Source of the DNA: Chloroflexota bacterium
GTDB lineage: Bacteria; Chloroflexota; Anaerolineae; B4-G1
Length of the DNA: 9,992 bases
Direction of reading: 5' to 3'
Assembly (NCBI GenBank): GCA_024232355.1
Contig: JAAEPW010000552.1
Span: 1-9,992, forward strand
A program made the translations under genes and the position numbers. Shown here piece after piece: positions 6,073-9,992 of this stretch (positions are counted from its first letter, which is position 1; every line of letters begins with the position of its first letter). Under the pieces are notes generated by a model. It searched no databases, had not been told where the DNA came from, and saw only the letters and a program-made list of their open reading frames with translations.

Positions 6073-6363
6073 TCAGAGCCCTGCGGCTTCTCGCAGGGCG
6101 CGGTTCATCCGGGTCTGCCAGCCCGGTCCGCTGGCCTTGAACCGGGCCACCACGTCCTGATCCAGGCGTAGCGAGACGGCGACCTTGGGGTTTTCGACCT
6201 TGGGCCGTCCGCCCATGTTCCGGCGCATAGCGTCGGACAGGGCCGGAAATGCCTCAGTGAAGGGCCGGGCCTGGGCAAGCTGCGCGGCTGTAGCTTCCGG
6301 GGCGTCCGGATCGCTGGCGATCATCCGCTGGATCTGGTCTTCGGTCAGATGGGTCTTGCTCAT
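6073..6363 (-). CDS. brnA: BrnA-family antitoxin
   Basis: The antitoxin of a type II BrnT/BrnA pair; it binds BrnT and represses their promoter. The protein has 96 residues. The N-terminal half is a helical region (HLTEDQIQRMIASDPDAPEA), and residues 61-95 form the DNA-binding ribbon-helix-helix end, with VAVSLRLDQDVVARFKASGP and GWQTRMNRALREAAG matching the BrnA C-terminus closely. Its ATG overlaps the brnT TGA in an ATGA junction (6360-6363), so translation should be coupled. In this family the toxin gene comes first and the antitoxin second, as here. Confidence 0.92.
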   Translation of the reverse strand: MSKTHLTEDQIQRMIASDPDAPEATAAQLAQARPFTEAFPALSDAMRRNMGGRPKVENPKVAVSLRLDQDVVARFKASGPGWQTRMNRALREAAGL

Positions 6364-6608
6364 AACAGGCTCCGTTCCTTGGCGCTGGCGGGGCGCATCG
6401 AGATCACCGACACCCCTTGGGTGCCCAAGGCCGCGAAGACCACCGCCACGGTGCCATCCGCGAGACGCCCGATCGCCATGTGCCGGCCCGCCTTCGCCGG
6501 GACTACGATCGAGGCCAGAAAAAACGCCTCGTCGAGATCGGCAAAATCCAGACCGTGCTTGGCAAGGTTGGTTTGCCGCTTGGGCGCGTCCCAGGTGATC
6601 ATCAACAT
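6360..6608 (-). CDS. brnT: BrnT-family toxin (ribonuclease)
   Basis: The toxin of the pair, an RNase that lowers translation when free of BrnA. The protein has 82 residues and the family signature: ITWDAPKRQTNLAKHGLDF at residues 4-22 (the conserved W-D, N and K-H-G positions), a strand with RHMAIGRLADGTVAVVF, and the VSVISMRPASAKER end, matching the ISxRxAxxxER motif. The KHG segment and the final Arg/Glu residues are the expected active region. Start could be ATG 6608 or the second ATG at 6602. The promoter -10 lies so close that a leaderless mRNA is likely. It is next to a decayed mobB copy, which suggests a region of past rearrangement. Confidence 0.92.
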   Translation of the reverse strand: MLMITWDAPKRQTNLAKHGLDFADLDEAFFLASIVVPAKAGRHMAIGRLADGTVAVVFAALGTQGVSVISMRPASAKERSLL

Positions 6609-6615
6609 ACGTTTA

Positions 6616-6645
6616 TGTATATACGCAAACCTGCTGCCCGATCAA
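6616..6645 (-). promoter_or_regulatory. Promoter of brnT-brnA
   Basis: On the minus strand, TTGATC (6645-6640) and TATATA (6623-6618) are 16 bases apart; TATACA at 18 bases is the alternative -10. The predicted transcription start falls at or within a few bases of the first brnT ATG, so little or no leader is left for a ribosome site. Imperfect symmetry in the A+T-rich part (ATAC and GTAT arms, 6608-6620) overlaps the -10 and is a probable BrnA/BrnTA operator. Confidence 0.6.
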
Positions 6646-6723
6646 GATATACGGCGGGGTCATCCGGCCCGTTCGGCGGATCAAAAATGGTCCTGGAGGG
6701 ACGTTCCGACACACAGCACGGCG

Positions 6724-6742
6724 ACCGAAATGCAATTTCGGT
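6724..6742. repeat. Perfect 19-bp palindrome
   Basis: ACCGAAAT-GCA-ATTTCGGT, an 8-3-8 inverted repeat between the decayed mobB copy and the brnT promoter. It has the same arm and loop lengths as the hairpin at 9849-9867 but a different sequence. It may end transcription from the right or be an operator; no T-run follows on either strand. Confidence 0.5.
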
Positions 6743-6755
6743 AGACATTGCGCAT

Positions 6756-7025
6756 ATCCTGCAACTGCAACGACCCCTCGAGACTTTCGATCAGTCGGCC
6801 GGGACATGGGATCGACCCCGAAGGCGGAGAAGCGACGTCCGTGGTCCAGTGGCCAGCTTGCCCCCAGATACTTCCCGAACGCCCGTGCGTCGCCGCGTCC
6901 CTGGATCAGGAGCAGTGCCAGGACGTCCAGAACGCCCCCTAGAGCCAGCAAGCCCCCGAAGACGGCCAGACCCCCTCCGAAGCTATAGAGGGCCTGCTGA
7001 CGGCCTTTGACGGCTTCAGGCGCAT
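6756..7025 (-). pseudogene. Decayed 3' fragment of a mobB-like gene
   Basis: A partial duplicate of the mobB-like gene at 9040-9600. It matches that gene's last third plus its 3' flank (ATCCTGCAACTGCAAC is common to both), with close to 90% identity over about 155 bases. The peptide LLLIQGRGDARAFGKY is identical. The left part has drifted and lost both cysteines of the C-terminal domain. One base is missing after CGCCTGAAG near the 5' edge, and another near the old stop codon, so the frame reads through the normal end. The first two thirds of the gene are absent; homology stops at 7025, directly beside the second IHF-beta-like locus. Not expected to be functional. Confidence 0.82.
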
Positions 7026-7032
7026 GTAGGGA

Positions 7033-7326
7033 TCAGCCAGGGAGTGTGGGTCGGTTGAGCCGATCCAAGATGTGCCTGCCGGCTCTGAAATGCAGGATCT
7101 GCCTGGTCTCCATGAACACCGGCTCACCGGTCCTAGGATTGCGACCCATCCGGGCCTCTCGAACTCTGCAGGTGAAATTGCCGAATCTCCGCAACTCGAC
7201 CCTGTGGCCCTGCGCCAGACGGGCGGTGATCTCGTTGAGGATGGCCTCGAGAGCCAATTCCACCACGTGCCGGGGCAGATGCGGATGTGCTTGGACCAGC
7301 TTCTCCAGCAATTCAGAGCGGACCAT
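7033..7326 (-). CDS. Integration host factor beta-like DNA-bending protein (copy 2)
   Basis: A 97-residue paralogue of the protein at 4546-4839, with the same length and ends (start M-RS-L-E-LV; end DRLN-PT-PG). It keeps HPHLPRHVVE, AILNEIT and the DNA-arm motif MGRNPRTGE including the kinking proline. It differs in having RRFGNF where the family has R-G-F-G, and in a quite altered stretch just after the arm (PVFMETRQILHF). These changes could shift DNA preference or dimer partner. AAGGAAGAGG just before ATG 7326 is a good ribosome site and resembles that of copy 1. The 3' flank sequence GGATCAGCCAGGG is shared by both copies, so the duplication extended past the stop codon. Confidence 0.87.
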   Translation of the reverse strand: MVRSELLEKLVQAHPHLPRHVVELALEAILNEITARLAQGHRVELRRFGNFTCRVREARMGRNPRTGEPVFMETRQILHFRAGRHILDRLNRPTLPG

Positions 7327-7531
7327 CTGGCCTCTTCCTTCGCCTTACCGGTGCATGAACGGCCATCTTCGATGTTGAGGCCCGCCGTCCTAACTGTCAG
7401 CGCTCCACTGAGATCCAGCTATTGTTTCTAGCGTTTGTTTACCGGCGGTTTGGGACTGTGCTTTAATCAGGCAATTGTACATTATGTCAGATAGGAAAAA
7501 GAAGCAGGAAATTCCAATCGCTAAAGTCTAT

Positions 7532-7565
7532 TTGTTCTCTTTATCTTTACAACCAATAATTATAG
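7532..7565 (+). promoter_or_regulatory. A+T-rich promoter region of the H-NS-family gene
   Basis: The bases before the H-NS-like gene are strikingly A+T-rich. TTGTTC (7532-7537) and TAATTA/TTATAG (7557-7565) are possible -35 and -10 hexamers with slightly long spacing. The A+T-richness would itself attract H-NS-type proteins, so self-repression is plausible. The assignment of hexamers is tentative. Confidence 0.35.
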
Positions 7566-7596
7566 GGAAAGAGATACCTCTAAAACAAGGATACCC

Positions 7597-7911
7597 ATGC
7601 CTGATCTTAGTTTTGATACCATGAGCCTGGACGAACTGAAGCGTCTTAAGAAGGACCTCGACAAGGCCATCGCCAATTATGATGATCGCCGCAAAGCGGA
7701 AGCCAGGCGTGATCTTGAGGAAAAGGCCCGCGAATACGGGTTTTCTTTATCCGAGTTGGCGGACGTCAAAACCACGAAACGCGCCGCGCTCGCGCCCAAA
7801 TACCGCAATCCCAGCAATCCGGAGCAGACTTGGTCAGGACGGGGCCGGCAGCCGACTTGGTTTCGGGAGGCCATTCAGGCCGGGACCGAGCCGGACGACC
7901 TTAAAATCTGA
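7597..7911 (+). CDS. H-NS/HvrA-family histone-like nucleoid-structuring protein
   Basis: A 104-residue protein of the H-NS family. Residues 10-48 form the oligomerising coiled coil (LDELKRLKKDLDKAIANYDD, then an Arg/Lys/Glu-rich helix). Residues about 68-104 form the DNA-binding domain: KYRNPSNPEQTWSGRGRQP, in which the SGRGRQP loop inserts into the minor groove of A+T-rich DNA, then the short FREAIQAGTEPDDLKI end. Length is typical of alphaproteobacterial members. AAGGA lies five bases before ATG 7597. On plasmids such proteins often silence foreign genes and reduce the cost of carriage; that role here is inferred. It stands alone on the plus strand. Confidence 0.92.
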   Translation: MPDLSFDTMSLDELKRLKKDLDKAIANYDDRRKAEARRDLEEKAREYGFSLSELADVKTTKRAALAPKYRNPSNPEQTWSGRGRQPTWFREAIQAGTEPDDLKI

Positions 7912-7927
7912 AACTGCATAGAGTTTT

Positions 7928-7948
7928 GGGCCAGTGGCCAACTGGCCC
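7928..7948. terminator. Hairpin after the H-NS-family gene
   Basis: GGGCCAGT (7928-7935) and ACTGGCCC (7941-7948) make a perfect 8-bp GC-rich stem with a 5-nt loop, starting 17 bases after the stop codon. No T-run follows on the plus strand; four Ts precede it. It is therefore an imperfect candidate for ending the H-NS transcript. Confidence 0.4.
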
Positions 7949-8003
7949 ATATCAACTGTTCTGCATCGGAAAAGAGAAAGGCTGGAATTGGCCTAAGATC
8001 GTT

Positions 8004-8222
8004 TCAGATCTTCCTCAATCGCACCAGCTCCGTATGCAGTTCGTCCTGTCTGATCTTGGTCACTGGCAGAATGGGCAGATAGTGCGATTGCGCCTGTAAG
8101 GATGCTTCGCGCCCCTCACGCTTCTTGCGTGCTCGATCCAGAGCTTCATTCATCCAGTCGACCAATTCGACCAAGCGTGGCGGTATCTGTGTCATATGAG
8201 TGAACCTGATCGTTGCCGTCAT
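8004..8222 (-). CDS. Hypothetical protein, about 72 residues
   Basis: Not recognised. From ATG 8222 the protein reads MTATIRFTHMTQIPPRLVEL, then a W-MNEALDRARKKREGREASL helix, then a LPILPVTKIRQDEL end. An AGGA sequence lies two bases before this ATG; the next ATG (8198) is also possible, and an upstream in-frame ATG at 8255 has no ribosome site. No membrane segment or signal. The basic middle could bind nucleic acid, which is a guess. Its leader carries several stem-loops (8247-8330). Confidence 0.42.
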   Translation of the reverse strand: MTATIRFTHMTQIPPRLVELVDWMNEALDRARKKREGREASLQAQSHYLPILPVTKIRQDELHTELVRLRKI

Positions 8223-8246
8223 GTTCCTAAAAAACGTGACAGCGGG

Positions 8247-8281
8247 TGCATCCATCTTTGCGATGGCTGCATCATCAGCCA
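8247..8281. other. Two overlapping, mutually exclusive hairpins
   Basis: Hairpin A pairs TGCA+CCATC (8247-8256) with GATGG+TGCA (8262-8271) around TTTGC, with one mismatch. Hairpin B pairs TGGCTG (8264-8269) with CAGCCA (8276-8281) around CATCAT. They share bases 8264-8271, so only one can form. They lie just before the terminator-like stem at 8297-8330 on the plus strand, and in the presumed leader of the gene at 8004-8222 on the minus strand. Confidence 0.4.
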
Positions 8282-8296
8282 GGTTAGCTAGTCCGT

Positions 8297-8330
8297 AACC
8301 GCCAGGGACACCTCATCTTTGGCGGTTTTT
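8297..8330 (+). terminator. Rho-independent terminator on the plus strand
   Basis: AACCGCCA (8297-8304) and TGGCGGTT (8320-8327) form a perfect 8-bp stem around a 15-nt loop, running straight into Ts (8326-8330). This is a classic intrinsic terminator on the plus strand. The nearest plus-strand gene upstream is the H-NS-family gene, about 390 bases away, so it may end a long transcript or a small RNA. Confidence 0.6.
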
Positions 8331-8419
8331 CCATATCCGGATGGGCGGAGAAATTCTTTCAGTGGTTCCGAGCGGGCCATGATCAATTTCCTGTTCCCGA
8401 AAGGATAAAAACGGGACTT

Positions 8420-8638
8420 TTAATTTTGGCCCGTCGGGAATGGTAACGTTTCGTCCGTGAACTGGATTGAGAGGTCTTCCGGTGTCTCGCTGACCCGAAC
8501 TGTTGCGATCCCGTCCCCACTGGACAGATCCACGCTGGTGCCATCAAAGGTCGACGTCATCTTCACCACGCGCCAGGGCGGGCATTCGAAGACGTGCATT
8601 TTGCTGTGAATGTCCCTAAGCACGATAACTTCTGCCAT
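8420..8638 (-). CDS. Hypothetical protein, 72 residues
   Basis: Not recognised. It starts MAEVIVLRDIHSKMHVFECPPWRVVKM, alternates short hydrophobic and polar stretches (TSTFDGTSVDLSSGDGIATV, VSETPEDLSIQF) as a small beta-rich protein would, and ends TLPFPTGQN. No signal or membrane segment. The ribosome site before ATG 8638 is weak (GAAAG). It follows the small gene at 8714-8875 on the same strand, with a strong hairpin between them. Confidence 0.5.
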   Translation of the reverse strand: MAEVIVLRDIHSKMHVFECPPWRVVKMTSTFDGTSVDLSSGDGIATVRVSETPEDLSIQFTDETLPFPTGQN

Positions 8639-8661
8639 GATCGCTTTCTGCCCATTATTTG

Positions 8662-8701
8662 GCTCCGACTCTTCCGTCCTTGCGACCGAAAGAGTCGGAG
8701 C
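8662..8701. other. Strong 12-bp hairpin between two minus-strand genes
   Basis: GCTCCGACTCTT (8662-8673) and AAGAGTCGGAGC (8690-8701) are perfectly complementary, with a 16-nt loop that can pair partly with itself. It begins 12 bases beyond the stop codon of the gene at 8714-8875 and ends 23 bases before the next start. No T-run follows. It may stop most transcription, protect the upstream mRNA, or be a protein-binding site. Confidence 0.55.
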
Positions 8702-8713
8702 GGCCCTTTGCTC

Positions 8714-8875
8714 TCAGTGCAGCAATCGGCGCAATGCCATGTTGACCTTGGCCTCGATCATCCGCTCGATTTCTTCAGCCTTGCGCCGTTCTGCCTCAGC
8801 CTGCTTGTATCTTTGATAGACCAACGAGGATTTTGGCAGTTGGACGGGTTTGGTTCCTTTTTTGGTAAGTGTCAT
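8714..8875 (-). CDS. Small basic coiled-coil protein, 53 residues
   Basis: Starts MTLTKKGTKPVQLPKSSLVY, then a helix QRYKQAEAERRKAEEIERMI and ends NMALRRLLH. I chose ATG 8875 because GTGAGAG lies just before it and the sequence upstream in the same frame is not protein-like. The helix is rich in Arg, Lys and Glu and could dimerise. No known family recognised. It lies downstream of the mobB-like gene on the same strand (164 bases away) and might belong to the mobilization transcript; a DNA-binding accessory role is only a guess. Confidence 0.5.
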   Translation of the reverse strand: MTLTKKGTKPVQLPKSSLVYQRYKQAEAERRKAEEIERMIEAKVNMALRRLLH

Positions 8876-9039
8876 GATAGCTCTCACGGTTCTGTGACCT
8901 TTTGATCCTCTCACTGCCTCTGTCCCGCTGTCAAATTTGCTTTCGACGTTTGGCAGAGCTGAGTTGAGTTGAGAGTGGTGCCCGTCACCTGTGCAAGCTT
9001 CGATGATCCTGCAACTGCAACACTCCCTCAAGTCGTTCA

Positions 9040-9600
9040 TCAGTCCGTCTGTTTTGGTGGATCGATCCAGATACCGCAGAAGCGACTGCCATCGCTGGTG
9101 GACGCGACTTGTCCACCTGCTGCCGTGCAATAGGTGAGAGGGTACTTCCCGAACGCCCGTGCGTCGCCGCGTCCCTGGATCAGAAGCAGGGCCACGATGC
9201 CCAGAACGGCCCCCAGAGCCGCAATTCCCCCGAAGACGGCCAGACCCCCTCCGAAGCTGTAGAGGGCCTGCTGGCGGCCCTTGATGGCCTCCAGGCGCAT
9301 TTGGTTGGCGGCGGCACTGATCTTGTCCTCCAGCCCCCTTACCGCCTGTCCTGCGGCCTCCTGTGCGGCCGTGAGGCTGTCGCGGTGCATGCGGCGGGAC
9401 ATCTCGGCCGCGGTGCTGCCGATCTGCCGGTTCTGCTCCAGGGCGTCGATGGTGATCTTCTGCACCGAAGCCCTGAGCCGTGCCGCCTCGGCCTTGGTGG
9501 TCGCAGTGGCGGTGAGATTGCCCACGTCCTGGCGCAGGAGCCGCACCTGGTCGGTCAGATCGGCGATCAGCTCGGCGGGGGATTTGGCGGCGGCGCTCAT
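9040..9600 (-). CDS. mobB: MobB-like mobilization accessory membrane protein
   Basis: A 186-residue protein. Residues 8-110 are a long helical region likely to form a coiled coil (ADLTDQVRLLRQDVGNL, EQNRQIGSTAAEM). Residues about 117-141 are one membrane segment (FGGGLAVFGGIAALGAVLGI and on). A short C-terminal domain has cysteines 158 and 175 in YCTAAGG and RFCGIWIDP contexts, probably outside the cytoplasm and disulfide-bonded. ATG 9600 overlaps the mobC TGA as ATGA, so I preferred it to the in-frame ATG at 9699, which runs inside mobC. Position opposite mobA and coupling to mobC point to an accessory that may link the relaxosome to the membrane. The name is by position; family assignment is tentative. 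Confidence 0.72.
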   Translation of the reverse strand: MSAAAKSPAELIADLTDQVRLLRQDVGNLTATATTKAEAARLRASVQKITIDALEQNRQIGSTAAEMSRRMHRDSLTAAQEAAGQAVRGLEDKISAAANQMRLEAIKGRQQALYSFGGGLAVFGGIAALGAVLGIVALLLIQGRGDARAFGKYPLTYCTAAGGQVASTSDGSRFCGIWIDPPKQTD

Positions 9601-9875
9601 GCGGTGCCCGCCTTTACGTCCAGCTCGGCCAGCAGTCCGGCGATCTCTTTCTGATCGACCTCGCGGGTGGCGTTCTTGCGCAGGGTGGCCGCCATCCATC
9701 TGGCGATCTTCGGGTCCTTCAAAGCTTCAGTGGTCACGATGGCGCCGACGATGATCTTGCGGCGCGTATCGCTGGCCTTCTGTCGGGTCTTGAGGCGGTT
9801 CAGCTTGGCCTGCGCCTCGGCGATCTGCTGGTCAATGTGCCCACTGATACAAACGCTGCGCGTTTGTGTGGGCAA
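9597..9875 (-). CDS. mobC: MobC/TraD-like relaxosome accessory protein
   Basis: A 92-residue protein of the small MobC/TraD type that sits divergent to MOBQ relaxases. IDQQIAEAQAKLNRLKTRQK is a helical start, and DTRRKIIVGAIVTTEALKDP (residues about 36-55) is the characteristic core, followed by WMAATLRKN and a short acidic end. It should bind near oriT and help MobA open or nick it. No ATG is available; TTG 9875 is the first plausible start and lies inside the hairpin arm 9873-9880, without a clear ribosome site, so the true start may be a little downstream. Stop overlaps the start of the mobB-like gene. Confidence 0.75.
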   Translation of the reverse strand: MPTQTRSVCISGHIDQQIAEAQAKLNRLKTRQKASDTRRKIIVGAIVTTEALKDPKIARWMAATLRKNATREVDQKEIAGLLAELDVKAGTA

Positions 9876-9898
9876 AGGGGCAACTGCATTCCCCTTTG
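9841..9898. other. oriT: Candidate origin of transfer (oriT)
   Basis: Two strong hairpins fill the gap between divergent mobC and mobA. ACAAACGC-TGC-GCGTTTGT (9849-9867) is a perfect 8-3-8 palindrome, which CCAC (9841) and GTGG (9868) extend past a 4-base bulge. CAAAGGGG (9873-9880) pairs perfectly with CCCCTTTG (9891-9898) around CAACTGCATT. MOBQ plasmids usually carry oriT in this position, as an inverted repeat beside a nick site. AACTGC followed by CCCCT is loosely like the known Q-type nick core TAARTGCGCCCT. The exact nick position is not determined. Confidence 0.6.
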
Positions 9899-9924
9899 AA
9901 CCCCAGGCAAGAGCGCGCGCGGAT

Positions 9925-9992
9925 ATGGCGATCTATCATCTCAGGGCCACGATGATCTCCCGCTCCGCCGGGCGCAGCGCCACGGCGGCGGC
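9925..9992 (+). CDS. mobA: MobA/MobL-family relaxase, N-terminus (3' end outside window)
   Basis: ATG 9925 starts MAIYHLRATMISRSAGRSA, the hallmark N-terminus of MOBQ relaxases (MAIYH, then SRS.GRSA). The catalytic tyrosine normally follows within a few residues of the last base here and is not visible. It diverges from mobC across the oriT candidate. The gene at 1-684 begins near motif III of the same family, so both pieces could be one gene in a circular molecule. The reading frames require that the missing bases number 3n+1. No strong ribosome site is seen. Confidence 0.85.
   Translation, partial: MAIYHLRATMISRSAGRSATAA

Noticed and set aside
6755..6762. TATCCTGC, a match to the P-type oriT nick consensus, in the 3' flank of the decayed mobB copy
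   Set aside because: The relaxase is MOBQ-type, no hairpin lies beside it, and the intact mobB copy has GATCCTGC at the same place; chance is likely.
6613..6951. 112-codon open frame on the minus strand
   Set aside because: It is the decayed mobB copy read through its lost stop codon into unrelated sequence; not an intact gene.
8876..9130. Upstream extension of the small gene at 8714-8875
   Set aside because: In-frame but not protein-like, overlaps the 3' end of mobB, and ATG 8875 has its own ribosome site.
9109..9754. Two long plus-strand frames opposite mobB and mobC
   Set aside because: Antisense shadows of high-GC genes with recognisable products; no ribosome sites.

Overview
The window looks like most of a small mobilizable plasmid from an alphaproteobacterium. 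An acetic-acid bacterium or another member of Acetobacteraceae is my best guess. This rests on the MOBQ-type MobA relaxase with divergent MobC/TraD-like and membrane accessory genes, a winged-helix plasmid Rep protein, a BrnT/BrnA toxin-antitoxin pair, and plasmid-borne IHF-beta and H-NS relatives. No tRNA, rRNA, CRISPR array or intact insertion sequence was seen. The host assignment comes from family resemblance only.

Layout. Bases 1-684 are the C-terminal part of a MobA/MobL relaxase. The N-terminus of a MobA starts at 9925 and runs off the right end, so the two partial genes could be one gene across the closure of a circle. Next comes a lower-GC cargo gene for a glycosyltransferase of the putative rhamnosyltransferase type (839-1753). 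It is followed by a long non-coding stretch and a small secreted Excalibur-domain protein (2242-2466, minus). The replication module is 2922-4170: a helix-turn-helix/coiled-coil protein, then the Rep protein, both on the minus strand. Upstream of rep lie inverted repeats, two tandem copies of a perfect 20-bp palindrome and an A+T-rich tract. A GC-rich, hairpin-rich non-coding stretch (4171-4545) adjoins the first IHF-beta-like gene (4546-4839).

From 4840 to 6072 there are small unrecognised genes and non-coding DNA. Bases 6073-6645 hold brnT-brnA with a recognisable promoter. Bases 6756-7025 hold a decayed copy of the 3' part of the mobB-like gene, abutting a second IHF-beta-like gene (7033-7326). 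An H-NS-family gene is at 7597-7911, and three small unrecognised minus-strand genes lie between 8004 and 8875. The mobilization locus closes the window: a mobB-like membrane gene and mobC on the minus strand (ATGA-coupled), an oriT candidate made of two strong hairpins, and the start of mobA on the plus strand.

How it fits together. Rep and the palindromes upstream of it should drive replication. MobA, MobC and the oriT candidate should allow mobilization by a helper conjugation system; no type IV secretion genes are in the window. BrnTA should stabilise inheritance. Two IHF-beta-like proteins and one H-NS-like protein could bend or silence plasmid DNA, or act at the origin or oriT; this last role is inference. 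The glycosyltransferase is probably cargo acting on surface polysaccharide.
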